From positions 1-7,602 of the forward strand of contig CAMLEF010000229.1 in the NCBI GenBank assembly GCA_946478675.1: a stretch of DNA of 7,602 bases, written 5' to 3'. Below the pieces are notes generated by a model, which saw nothing but the letters and a program-made list of their open reading frames with translations, was not told the origin of the DNA and did no database searches. Below, piece by piece: positions 1 through 5,473 of this stretch; position 1 is the first letter of the stretch, and each line of letters starts with the position of its first letter. The position numbers and the translations under genes are program-made. The stretch is from an uncultured Flavobacteriales bacterium. GTDB taxonomy: Bacteria; Bacteroidota; Bacteroidia; Palsa-965.

Positions 1-379
1 GGAACACGTTGCTGTTTTGCACCGAGATGAGGTGACCGTTGTTGGCGATCGCCACTTCGTTATCACACGGCGTGCTGTTGCCGAAACCGTTTCCCGCAAA
101 CGTAGCGCCGATCACCGGGGCAGCGACGGATTGCGCGGAAGGATTTTGCTGACGCTGCGTGGAAGCATTTGGATGGCGGTACAACGCTGAGAGGCTGTCC
201 TTGATGGCCGCACTGGCTTCATCGTTTTGCTGATCGGCTTCGGTGACGGTGAGCGTCGGGTTCCAGTCGGAGCGTTCGTCCGCAGCGGGAGAAACGCCGG
301 CGCAGGGAATGCGGTAGGAATACGTTTGCGCAGAGGCAGCGACTCCGAGCAAAAGAAAGGCAGCAAGCAGTTTTTTCAT
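1..379 (-). CDS. Secreted protein, N-terminal part only (cut by window edge)
   Basis: Only the first 126 codons are present, because the gene runs off the left edge. It starts with ATG at 379-377 and opens with a clear Sec signal peptide: MKK, a hydrophobic run LLAAFLLLGVA, then an A-S-A cleavage site near residue 17. The mature part begins with a polar, Ser/Asp/Gln-rich stretch (about residues 30-85). It then reaches a Gly-rich segment around residues 92-126 that contains GATFAGNGF, a CDNEVAIANNG motif and SVQNSNVF. From memory, this kind of block opens large beta-rich exported proteins of Bacteroidota that often end in a type IX secretion sorting domain; the C-terminus needed to test that is absent. 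It lies 84 nt downstream of the glycosyltransferase gene on the same strand. A weak own -7 element (TATCTTCG, 398-405) lies upstream, with no good -33 box. The molecular function is not recognised. Confidence 0.8.
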   Translation of the reverse strand, partial: MKKLLAAFLLLGVAASAQTYSYRIPCAGVSPAADERSDWNPTLTVTEADQQNDEASAAIKDSLSALYRHPNASTQRQQNPSAQSVAAPVIGATFAGNGFGNSTPCDNEVAIANNGHLISVQNSNVF

Positions 380-463
380 TGGAAGAAGTGTGGTAAACGA
401 AGATACGAAAGCGCGCGGGTGAATCCTACGGAAGTATTTCTCCGTGTCTGCGCGGTAGATTAC

Positions 464-1426
464 TCAGGAAAGAAATTCTTCCACCGGCAATTCACGCATG
501 CAACGGAAATGCCCTTGCGGACATTTGGCGTAACCGATCTTCGAGCAGGGACGGCAATACAGATTTTTCACCTCGACGATTTTCGAGCCTTCGCCGGGCA
601 GGTAAGGATACATGCCGAATTGCGGAACGGTATTGCCCCACGCGGAAATGATTTTCTTTTTAAACGCCGCAGCAATATGCATCAGTCCCGTATCGTGCGC
701 GATGACGAGCTGCGCCTGCTTGACGATCGACGCCGACTGGTTGAGATTGAATTTGCCGCAAGTGTCGTGAACAAGCGCGCTGCATTCTTCCGCAATTTTC
801 GCTGCGCGCGTCACGTCTTCTTTTCCGCCGAGAAGAACAACAGGACGGTTCAGGCGCCGGATGATCGCAACGATCTTTTCAACGGGCAGTTGTTTCGTCG
901 CGAATTTGGCGCCGACAGTAAACGCGACGTACCCGTTACGATGCGTTTCCGGAAACTGCGCAACATCCACTTCGTCCGCAGCAGGAATAAAATAGTCGAG
1001 GCCTTTCTGATCGTTCGAAACATTCAACGGCTTCACTGCATCGAAATAACGATCCACGATGTGACAGTCGGGCAGCAGGTTGATGTGCGCGTTCACCAGC
1101 AGCCATTTTTCGATGTTCAGTTTCGGGAAAGACGCGGCCGGTTTTTTCAGCAGGCGCTTCGCCTGCAGGCTGCGCAGGTTGTGATGGAGATCGACGACAA
1201 AATCATAATTCTCCTGCAGCAAAACTTCACGCGCTTCGGCCACTTTCTTTTTGATCGTGATAACCTTGCTCACGTGCGGGTTGTTGCGCACGATGGAAGC
1301 GAAACTTTCTTTCGTGAGGTAATGCACTTCGGCGCCCAGCTGTTCGTGCAGGCAACGCACCACCGGCGACGTGAGAACGATATCGCCGATAGAGCTGAAA
1401 CGAACAACGAGAATTTTCTTTGCCAT
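464..1426 (-). CDS. Glycosyltransferase family 9 (ADP-heptose:LPS heptosyltransferase type)
   Basis: A 320-residue protein of the GT-B fold GT9 family, which transfers heptose or a related sugar to lipopolysaccharide core at the cytoplasmic face of the inner membrane. The N-terminal domain opens with ILVVRFSSIGDIVLTSP (residues 5-21), with the family's S-x-G-D motif at S12-D15. The C-terminal domain has VGAKFATKQLP (171-181), matching the family's basic nucleotide-binding segment, and HDTGLMHIAAA (244-254), the D-T/S-G-x-x-H signature. The tail has four cysteines (C291, C294, C302, C309), as in many GT9 proteins. ATG at 1426 is chosen over an in-frame ATG at 1513: homologues start with MAKKILVVR-like sequence, the 29-residue extension has no family features, and a TACCTTTG promoter element lies just before 1426. 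The exact acceptor sugar cannot be read from sequence, so a waaF/waaC-type symbol is withheld. Confidence 0.92.
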   Translation of the reverse strand: MAKKILVVRFSSIGDIVLTSPVVRCLHEQLGAEVHYLTKESFASIVRNNPHVSKVITIKKKVAEAREVLLQENYDFVVDLHHNLRSLQAKRLLKKPAASFPKLNIEKWLLVNAHINLLPDCHIVDRYFDAVKPLNVSNDQKGLDYFIPAADEVDVAQFPETHRNGYVAFTVGAKFATKQLPVEKIVAIIRRLNRPVVLLGGKEDVTRAAKIAEECSALVHDTCGKFNLNQSASIVKQAQLVIAHDTGLMHIAAAFKKKIISAWGNTVPQFGMYPYLPGEGSKIVEVKNLYCRPCSKIGYAKCPQGHFRCMRELPVEEFLS

Positions 1427-1435
1427 CGAAGCGAT

Positions 1436-1467
1436 CAAAGGTAACAGGACTCTCCTAAAAAGAACAA
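1436..1467 (-). promoter_or_regulatory. Bacteroidota-type promoter of the GT9 gene
   Basis: Read on the minus strand, TACCTTTG (1443-1436) is an exact match to the TAnnTTTG -7 consensus and lies 9 nt before the ATG at 1426. ATTG with its TTG at 1467-1465 is the likely -33 box, with a 21-nt spacer, slightly longer than the usual 19-20. The TTG is the last part of the upstream gene's terminator hairpin, so promoter and terminator overlap. Confidence 0.6.
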
Positions 1468-1491
1468 TCCCGCTCCAATGGAACGGGATTG
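1456..1491 (-). terminator. Intrinsic terminator of the lipoprotein gene
   Basis: An inverted repeat with 8-bp perfect arms (1465-1472 and 1484-1491, CAATCCCG/CGGGATTG) continues past one mismatch into 3 more pairs closing a small loop. On the minus strand it is followed at once by TTCTTTTT (1464-1457). It lies 23 nt beyond the lipoprotein stop codon, in the right place and orientation to end that transcript. Confidence 0.75.
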
Positions 1492-1514
1492 CCTTTGCGG
1501 AAGAAAAAAACAAA

Positions 1515-2093
1515 TTAGTTTTTCTCGAGGGTCCAGCTGAATTCAGAGGAGGTAGAGCTGGAACCGTTGACGGTCGTGCCCGTTCCTTTGAAGATCATCT
1601 CTTTGCTCTTCAGTTCGTAAACGTCCATTACAGAGTGCGGAGCGTCGCTGCCCGTGTAGGTAACGGTCGAGCTGCCATCGTTGTAAGAAAGAACGGTCAG
1701 AACGATCTGCGATTTGTTTTTCATATCGCCAACACCGCCGGTCCAGTTCCAGGTACCCGTCCAGGTTTCCGTTACTGCCGGAGAACCGTTGTTGTCAACG
1801 TGCTTGTAGGTGAAAGCACCGTCTTTCTCGAATTCGTAGGTTTCCGTGAATTTGTTATCGGAGGTGATAGAGCCAACGGTCGTTGTTTTCTTCGTGCCGT
1901 CGTACGTCCAGGTAGAGGTGATGCTACCGTTCACGTCTTTGCCTTCGCCGGATTTAACCGTCCACTCGCCGTGAATACGGCCTTTGCGGGTTTTCAGGGA
2001 AAGGAAGGGATCACCTTCACCTTTTTTGCAACCGGAGAATGCAAGCGAAGCGATCGTCAGGGCTGCGAGGGCAACTTTGATAGTGGTTTTCAT
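1515..2093 (-). CDS. Lipocalin-like lipoprotein
   Basis: A 192-residue exported lipoprotein. The N-terminus MKTTIKVALAALTIASLAFSGC is a type II signal peptide with the lipobox F-S-G-C, so Cys22 would be the lipidated residue. Asp does not follow the Cys, so sorting to the outer membrane is possible. The mature part starts with GDPFLSLKTRK and then a G-E-W motif (residues 42-44). It continues as alternating short strands rich in Thr, Trp and Tyr (TWTYDG, ETWTGTWNWTG, VYELKSKEMIFKG) and ends in FSWTLEKN. This strand-rich pattern with an early GxW matches the lipocalin-like lipoproteins common in Bacteroidota, whose ligands are mostly unknown. ATG at 2093 is chosen over 2144 because it begins the signal peptide, and the upstream ATG overlaps the promoter. 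The gene appears monocistronic, with a consensus promoter and its own terminator. Confidence 0.88.
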   Translation of the reverse strand: MKTTIKVALAALTIASLAFSGCKKGEGDPFLSLKTRKGRIHGEWTVKSGEGKDVNGSITSTWTYDGTKKTTTVGSITSDNKFTETYEFEKDGAFTYKHVDNNGSPAVTETWTGTWNWTGGVGDMKNKSQIVLTVLSYNDGSSTVTYTGSDAPHSVMDVYELKSKEMIFKGTGTTVNGSSSTSSEFSWTLEKN

Positions 2094-2131
2094 GTGTTGT
2101 AAAGGGTTTTGTTGGTTTGGTTTTGAGGTCG

Positions 2132-2162
2132 CAAAGGTAATCAAGCAGGTTACTCCTGCAAA
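2132..2162 (-). promoter_or_regulatory. Consensus Bacteroidota promoter of the lipoprotein gene
   Basis: On the minus strand TTTG (2162-2159) is separated by exactly 19 nt from TACCTTTG (2139-2132), a full match to the TTTG / TAnnTTTG primary sigma factor pattern of Bacteroidota. The -7 box ends 38 nt before the lipoprotein ATG at 2093, leaving a short A/C-rich leader with no Shine-Dalgarno sequence. Confidence 0.8.
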
Positions 2163-2371
2163 AAGCCTGTGTAGCGACTGAAATCAGATAAAAGACGTGA
2201 ATTTTGAAAAGGGTTGCTTTTGTTAAAAATAAATTTAAATCGTTGTTTAATAGTGCTTTGATGTAAAATATGAATAGTACTGGAAACGTAAGAAAGAAAG
2301 CGATTGTGCCGGGACTTGGATCTTCTGCAAGGCGGATTTGCCTGCTTTTGACGGTAAGTTAAGATGCATTT

Positions 2372-2387
2372 TACCCCAATAGGGGTA
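2372..2387. repeat. Perfect inverted repeat TACCCC-AATA-GGGGTA upstream of tatD
   Basis: Two perfect 6-bp arms (TACCCC, 2372-2377; GGGGTA, 2382-2387) flank a 4-nt centre. There is no T-run on the plus strand to suggest a terminator. It lies about 55 bp before the tatD -7 element, so it could be an operator or a small hairpin. I do not recognise a specific regulator for it. Confidence 0.5.
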
Positions 2388-2390
2388 GCA

Positions 2391-2416
2391 CCGCCTCCCG
2401 CCATTTGGGGAAGCGG
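2391..2416. repeat. Imperfect GC-rich inverted repeat upstream of tatD
   Basis: CCGCCTCCC (2391-2399) pairs with GGGAAGCGG (2408-2416) with one C/A mismatch around an 8-nt loop. It starts 3 bp after the preceding palindrome and ends 24 bp before the tatD -7 element, so it overlaps the place where a -33 box or an operator would be. Confidence 0.4.
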
Positions 2417-2440
2417 GCGCGCGCGACGGCAATTCGTAGC

Positions 2441-2448
2441 TACTTTTG
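2441..2448 (+). promoter_or_regulatory. Promoter -7 element of tatD-ansA
   Basis: TACTTTTG matches TAnnTTTG exactly. It ends only 5 nt before the tatD ATG at 2454, so transcription would begin at or next to the start codon. No TTTG lies about 19 nt upstream (the sequence there is CGCG), so the -33 side is weak or depends on an activator. Confidence 0.55.
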
Positions 2449-2453
2449 TGGCC

Positions 2454-3227
2454 ATGTTATTGACCGATACGCACGCCCATCTCTATTCCTCCAAATTCGA
2501 CAGCGACCGTGAAGTGATGATCCGCCGCGCGATCGACAGCGGGGTGGCGCGCCTGTTTTTGCCTGCCATCGACACGGAAAGCCACGATCAGCTCGAGCAG
2601 CTGGCCGACGCCTGGCCGGAACATTGTTTCCCGATGATGGGACTGCATCCCACGTCTGTCGCGCCGGAATCCGCAGAAAAAGAATTCGCGGAGATCGTAG
2701 TGCGGCATGCGAAACGGAAATTCGTCGCGGTGGGAGAGATCGGCATCGATTTGTATTGGGATAAAACGCATCTCGCGCTGCAGCAGGAAATTTTTGCGAA
2801 GCAGGTTGATCTCGCGAAACAGCTGCAGCTCCCCGTAGCGATCCATTCGCGCAGCGCGTTCAACGAATGCTACGGGATCGTGAAGGAAAAACAGGACGGA
2901 ACGCTGAAAGGTGTTTTCCATTGTTTCTCCGACGGTATCGCCGAAGCGGAAAAAGTCGTTGCGCTCGGCGGTTTCTGGATGGGCATCGGCGGCGTGCTCA
3001 CCTTTAAAAATTCCGGCCTCGATAAAGTCGTCGAGCATTTTCCGCTGGAGCATTTTGTGCTCGAAACCGACGCGCCTTACCTTGCACCGGTGCCTCATCG
3101 CGGGCAACGCAACGAAAGCGCCTACACCCTGCACGTCGCACAACGCATGGCGGAGATCAAAAAAATATCCGTCGAAGAAGTAGCAGCGATCACAACCGAT
3201 AACTCCCGCCGTCTCTTCGGTGTTTAA
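2454..3227 (+). CDS. tatD: TatD family metal-dependent hydrolase / DNase
   Basis: A 257-residue protein close to the usual TatD length of about 260. TatD-type enzymes are cytoplasmic TIM-barrel nucleases with two divalent metals, which in E. coli act in 3'-5' DNA/RNA processing and repair. All metal-ligand signatures are present in order: D-T-H-A-H (H7 and H9), GEIGID (E95), AIHSR (H131), GVFHCFSDG (H156) and ETDAPYLAP (D206). The C-terminal N-S-R-R-L-F motif is also typical. ATG at 2454 is chosen over an in-frame ATG at 2364 because it starts directly with the catalytic strand (MLLTDTHAHLY), and a promoter element lies immediately before it. The stop is 2 nt from the ansA start, so the two genes form an operon. 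The family includes YcfH and YjjV paralogues, so the symbol is at family level and the exact substrate is open. Confidence 0.93.
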   Translation: MLLTDTHAHLYSSKFDSDREVMIRRAIDSGVARLFLPAIDTESHDQLEQLADAWPEHCFPMMGLHPTSVAPESAEKEFAEIVVRHAKRKFVAVGEIGIDLYWDKTHLALQQEIFAKQVDLAKQLQLPVAIHSRSAFNECYGIVKEKQDGTLKGVFHCFSDGIAEAEKVVALGGFWMGIGGVLTFKNSGLDKVVEHFPLEHFVLETDAPYLAPVPHRGQRNESAYTLHVAQRMAEIKKISVEEVAAITTDNSRRLFGV

Positions 3228-3229
3228 TT

Positions 3230-4258
3230 ATGGCAAAAAAAGCAAGCATACTGCTCATTTATACCGGCGGCACCATCGGCATGATCACCGATCCGGCAAC
3301 CGGCCAGCTCAAGCCTTTTAATTTCGAACGGTTGCTCGACGACGTTCCCGAGTTGCGCAAATTCGACATCCGCATCGACACGCATTCTTTTGAGAAGCCG
3401 ATCGATTCGTCGAACATGCATCCTTCCATCTGGGGACGCCTCGCGCAGATCATCAAAAAGAATTACGAAAAGCACGATGGCTTCGTGATCCTGCACGGCT
3501 CCGATACGATGGCGTTCACCGCTTCGGCGCTCAGCTTCATGCTCGGCAATCTCGGCAAGCCCGTTATCCTCACCGGCTCACAACTGCCCATCGGCACGAT
3601 CCGCACCGACGGGAAAGAAAATCTCATCACCGCCATCGAAATTGCCGCCGCCAAACGCAAAGGACTGCCTGTCGTTCCGGAAGTCTGCATCTATTTCGAA
3701 TTCCGTCTCTACCGCGGCAACCGCACGAATAAATTCAACGCCGAACATTTCCGCGCGTTCCATTCACCGAATTACCCGCTGCTTGCAGAAGCCGGCGTTC
3801 ACCTGAATTACAACACCGCCGCCATTCGTCCGCGGCCTTCGAAAAAATTACAGATCTATACGGCGCTCGATACGAATGTAGCGGTGCTGAAATTGTTCCC
3901 CGGAATTACCCCGCAGGCGGTCAAAGCGGTGTTGTCGATCAAAGGGCTTCGTGCCGTCGTATTGGAAACGTTCGGATCGGGCAATGCGCCGACGGAGAAA
4001 TGGTTTATTGAATTGCTGCAGCAGGCCATTGCGAAAAATATTGTGGTGCTCAACATCACGCAATGCGCTGCGGGAAGAGTAGAGCAGGGCCGTTACGAAA
4101 CCAGCGCGCTGCTGCAGCGCATCGGCGTTACCGGCGGCGGCGACATGACGACGGAAGCGGCGCTCACCAAGCTGATGTTCCTGTGCGCGCAGGAAAAAAA
4201 TCCGAAGAGGCTGGCAAAATTGTTGCAAAAGAATCTGCGTGGAGAGCTGAGCGAATAA
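3230..4258 (+). CDS. ansA: Type I (cytoplasmic) L-asparaginase
   Basis: A 342-residue protein, essentially the length of E. coli AnsA, which hydrolyses L-asparagine to aspartate and ammonia. There is no signal peptide, fitting the cytoplasmic type I enzyme. The N-terminal catalytic motif YTGGTIGM (residues 11-18) carries the nucleophile Thr15. The second motif HGSDTMAFTASALSFML (89-105) supplies Ser91-Asp92. YRGNRTNK (161-168) supplies the catalytic Lys168. Further conserved blocks are VILTGSQLP (112-120), NITQCAAGRVEQGRY, GGGDMTTEAALTKL and the C-terminal NLRGEL. The E. coli enzyme has Thr at the position of Ser91; a hydroxyl is kept, so activity is expected. The start lies 2 nt after the tatD stop with no promoter between, implying co-transcription. 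A glutaminase side activity cannot be judged from sequence. Confidence 0.94.
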   Translation: MAKKASILLIYTGGTIGMITDPATGQLKPFNFERLLDDVPELRKFDIRIDTHSFEKPIDSSNMHPSIWGRLAQIIKKNYEKHDGFVILHGSDTMAFTASALSFMLGNLGKPVILTGSQLPIGTIRTDGKENLITAIEIAAAKRKGLPVVPEVCIYFEFRLYRGNRTNKFNAEHFRAFHSPNYPLLAEAGVHLNYNTAAIRPRPSKKLQIYTALDTNVAVLKLFPGITPQAVKAVLSIKGLRAVVLETFGSGNAPTEKWFIELLQQAIAKNIVVLNITQCAAGRVEQGRYETSALLQRIGVTGGGDMTTEAALTKLMFLCAQEKNPKRLAKLLQKNLRGELSE

Positions 4259-4308
4259 TCCGTTTACCGGAAAAGCACAGCGAAGTTCACCCGTTCACGT
4301 GAGGACGT

Positions 4309-4324
4309 CATTGTTTTTACAATG
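4309..4324. repeat. Small inverted repeat CATTGT-TTTT-ACAATG after ansA
   Basis: Perfect 6-bp arms (4309-4314 and 4319-4324) flank a TTTT centre, 50 nt after the ansA stop. The arms are AT-rich and no T-run follows, so it is a poor terminator. It shares a TTGT...ACAA core with a second dyad closer to the XRE gene. Confidence 0.35.
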
Positions 4325-4377
4325 TCTCCAACGTAAATGGTGTAATTTATATTTTTCATCGGGCGTACGTTTATTAG

Positions 4378-4396
4378 TTGTTCGTATTTACAACAA
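4378..4396. promoter_or_regulatory. Candidate operator dyad upstream of the XRE gene
   Basis: TTGTT (4378-4382) and AACAA (4392-4396) form a dyad with a 9-nt spacer, centred 42 nt before the XRE start codon. This would suit a homodimeric XRE protein binding its own promoter. The arms are short and AT-rich, so chance is a real alternative. Confidence 0.25.
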
Positions 4397-4414
4397 TAAA
4401 TCGTTGGATAACAG

Positions 4415-4422
4415 AATTTTTG
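4415..4422 (+). promoter_or_regulatory. Near-consensus -7 element of the XRE gene
   Basis: AATTTTTG differs from TAnnTTTG only at the first base and ends 6 nt before the ATG at 4429. No convincing -33 box is visible. The spacing predicts a leaderless or near-leaderless transcript, as for tatD. Confidence 0.35.
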
Positions 4423-4428
4423 TGGCGC

Positions 4429-4743
4429 ATGGCATACCGTCCGGAACCTACCCAGGAATTTCTCGTAGCTGTTGGAGATAACATTCGCTACTATCGTAAG
4501 AAAAAAGGCTTTACGCTCGAAGCTTTGGGAGAAGACATCGGCCTCGACAAGTCGAACATGCATCATATCGAAGCCGGCAAGAACATCACCTTGCTGACTT
4601 TGCTGAAGATCGCATTGTTCCTGGATGTCGAACCGTCGAAATTGTTGAACACGAAAGTGTATCTCACGATGGAGGATGCTGAAGATTACATCATCCGAAA
4701 AAAAAGCAAGAGGGTTAAAAAAAGCACGCGGAAGAAACGCTGA
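4429..4743 (+). CDS. XRE/Cro-CI-type helix-turn-helix DNA-binding protein
   Basis: A 104-residue cytoplasmic protein, presumably a transcription regulator. Residues about 15-72 form one HTH_3 domain: VGDNIRYYRKKKG (helix 1), TLEALGEDIG (29-38, helix 2), LDKSNMHHIEAGK (39-51, recognition helix and turn with the typical I-E-x-G motif), then NITLLTLLKIALFLDVEPSKLL. The C-terminus is short and very basic (residues 90-104, mostly Lys/Arg), which may add non-specific nucleic-acid contact. There is no ligand-binding or protease domain. ATG at 4429 is chosen over an in-frame ATG at 4378 because the extra 17 residues are unlike the family and the promoter-like element lies between the two. It is 170 nt downstream of ansA and probably separate from it. 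Its targets are unknown; no adjacent toxin gene is seen, so a toxin-antitoxin role is unsupported. Confidence 0.85.
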   Translation: MAYRPEPTQEFLVAVGDNIRYYRKKKGFTLEALGEDIGLDKSNMHHIEAGKNITLLTLLKIALFLDVEPSKLLNTKVYLTMEDAEDYIIRKKSKRVKKSTRKKR

Positions 4744-4849
4744 TCGTTCTTCCCCGGCTGCCGTCTTCGAGAGTAGCAACCCCCACAGACTCCTGCAGTG
4801 AATGAACGCGCTGCATACCCCTTTTTTTGTTTCTGCCGTACAGAAAACA

Positions 4850-4892
4850 CAACGCCCGGACATTTGTAAATGTCCGGGCGTTGCTTTTTTTT
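4850..4892. terminator. Strong shared terminator between XRE gene and hsp20 operon
   Basis: A perfect inverted repeat with 16-nt arms (4850-4865 and 4868-4883, outer part CAACGCCCGGACA) leaves 2 nt at the centre, so the real loop is a little larger. On the plus strand it is followed by C and eight T's (4885-4892), an excellent terminator for the XRE gene, whose stop is 106 nt upstream. On the minus strand it follows the proline-rich gene and leads into TGTTTTCTG, a weaker T-run. It therefore probably works in both directions. Confidence 0.88.
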
Positions 4893-5166
4893 ACGGTTTC
4901 GGCGGCTCAGGATTATCGATGCGCGTCGGATCCGTTTTCGGTGGTTCTGCGATGCGCGTCGGATCGTTTTTCTCCGGGTCGCCGGTGCCGGGCTGCGGCT
5001 TTGTCGGATCGGGATTCTCGTCCGGCTTGGCTGGAATATTTTTTTCCGGCTTTACAGGCGGATCGGTTTTTTCCGGTTGCTGATTCTTATTCTGGTTCTG
5101 TTGGTTCGGATCCTGGTTCTTGCCCGGATCGTTTTGATTTGGATTCTCGTTCATAACGTTTTTCAT
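4891..5166 (-). CDS. Pro/Asn/Asp/Lys-rich low-complexity small protein
   Basis: A 91-residue protein of unrecognised family. It contains no Leu, Cys, Ser, His or aromatic residue and is dominated by Pro, Asn, Asp, Lys, Gln and Glu, so it should be intrinsically disordered. The N-terminal third is Asn/Gln-rich (NENPNQNDPGKNQDPNQQNQ) and the rest is P-E-K / P-D-x rich. It ends with an 11-residue tandem repeat built on KxDPTRI (residues 66-76 and 77-87). There is no signal peptide or membrane segment. Support for it being real: its ATG overlaps the stop of the upstream gene as ATGA, it is the last gene of a compact operon, and a terminator follows the stop directly. An internal ATG at 5154 is an alternative start, but the overlap favours 5166. 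The opposite-strand reading is Gly/Ser/Phe-rich and looks like a shadow. Confidence 0.7.
   Translation of the reverse strand: MKNVMNENPNQNDPGKNQDPNQQNQNKNQQPEKTDPPVKPEKNIPAKPDENPDPTKPQPGTGDPEKNDPTRIAEPPKTDPTRIDNPEPPKP
4917..4965. repeat. 33-nt-period direct repeat inside the Pro-rich gene
   Basis: The 16-mer CGATGCGCGTCGGATC occurs identically at 4917-4932 and 4950-4965. The 33-nt period corresponds to 11 codons and produces the tandem DPTRI units. Identity at the nucleotide level suggests a fairly recent in-frame duplication. Confidence 0.8.
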
Positions 5167-5462
5167 TTTGGTTTTTCGCCCGAAGCTTTGGCTGCGCGGT
5201 GACCGTCACTGCCCACGCATTCGCCTTCTTTCAAAACAGCACGGGCGCCGTCGGCACGGATTAATGTTCCGTTCGGCGTAATGCGCGTGCTGTCGGAGAG
5301 TGCGACTTCCATGGTCATGATTTCACCGTCGTGCGTAACGACACGGACGCCGTCGCGCACTTCGACACAGTATGTTCCTGCTTTTGCTTTGGAAACTTCC
5401 GCCTGCGCTTTCACGAAGAAAGGCAGCAGCAAAAACAGCAACAGGACGTGGAGCGTTTTCAT
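5163..5462 (-). CDS. Small exported protein, DUF6799-like
   Basis: A 99-residue protein with a strong signal peptide: MKTLH, then VLLLFLLLPFFV and a K-A-Q-A cleavage region near residues 18-21. The mature part repeats a short strand-turn unit: YCVEVRDGVRVVTHDGEIMTMEVALSDSTRI followed by NGTLIRADGARAVLKEGECV. This D-G-x-x-x-x pattern, ending in a K-x-G-E-C-like motif, resembles the DUF6799 domain of small periplasmic Bacteroidota proteins. The assignment is from memory of the pattern, and the function is unknown. Two cysteines (C32, C82) could form a disulfide after export. It starts 11 nt after the hsp20 stop, and its TGA overlaps the next gene's ATG (ATGA), implying one transcript and translational coupling. 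Confidence 0.8.
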   Translation of the reverse strand: MKTLHVLLLFLLLPFFVKAQAEVSKAKAGTYCVEVRDGVRVVTHDGEIMTMEVALSDSTRITPNGTLIRADGARAVLKEGECVGSDGHRAAKASGEKPK

Positions 5463-5473
5463 TGGATTAAAAT

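Larger units (their letters stand above)
2163..2440. other. AT-rich divergent intergenic region
   Basis: Part of the 360-bp spacer between the divergent lipoprotein and tatD genes. Roughly 2165-2290 is very AT-rich, with runs such as TTAAAAATAAATTTAAA. From about 2372 to 2440 it becomes GC-rich and carries two adjacent inverted repeats, listed separately. Short open frames exist here on the minus strand, but their translations are compositionally poor and unlike any recognised protein. No tRNA or known riboswitch is evident. Confidence 0.6.

Noticed and set aside
227..1444. 405-codon plus-strand open frame
   Set aside because: It lies antisense to the GT9 gene and the exported protein's N-terminus, both with clear motifs and starts. 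Its translation is Arg/Phe-rich without recognisable domains, typical of an antisense shadow in GC-rich DNA.
2150..2455. 101-codon minus-strand open frame in the tatD/lipoprotein spacer
   Set aside because: It starts over the tatD start codon and runs through the AT-rich spacer and palindromes into the lipoprotein promoter. Composition is not protein-like.
4429..4743. XRE protein as the antitoxin of a toxin-antitoxin pair
   Set aside because: No small toxin-like gene (HigB, RelE, HipA type) lies next to it: ansA is upstream and the convergent Pro-rich gene is downstream.
4264..4863. 199-codon minus-strand open frame opposite the XRE gene
   Set aside because: It would start inside the 4850-4892 terminator hairpin, is antisense to a clear HTH gene, and its translation has no domain pattern.
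4802..5083. Gly/Ser/Phe-rich plus-strand open frame opposite the Pro-rich gene
   Set aside because: Its repeats are the complement of the Pro-rich repeats and it runs through the terminator. The minus-strand frame has the ATGA coupling and operon context, so it is favoured.
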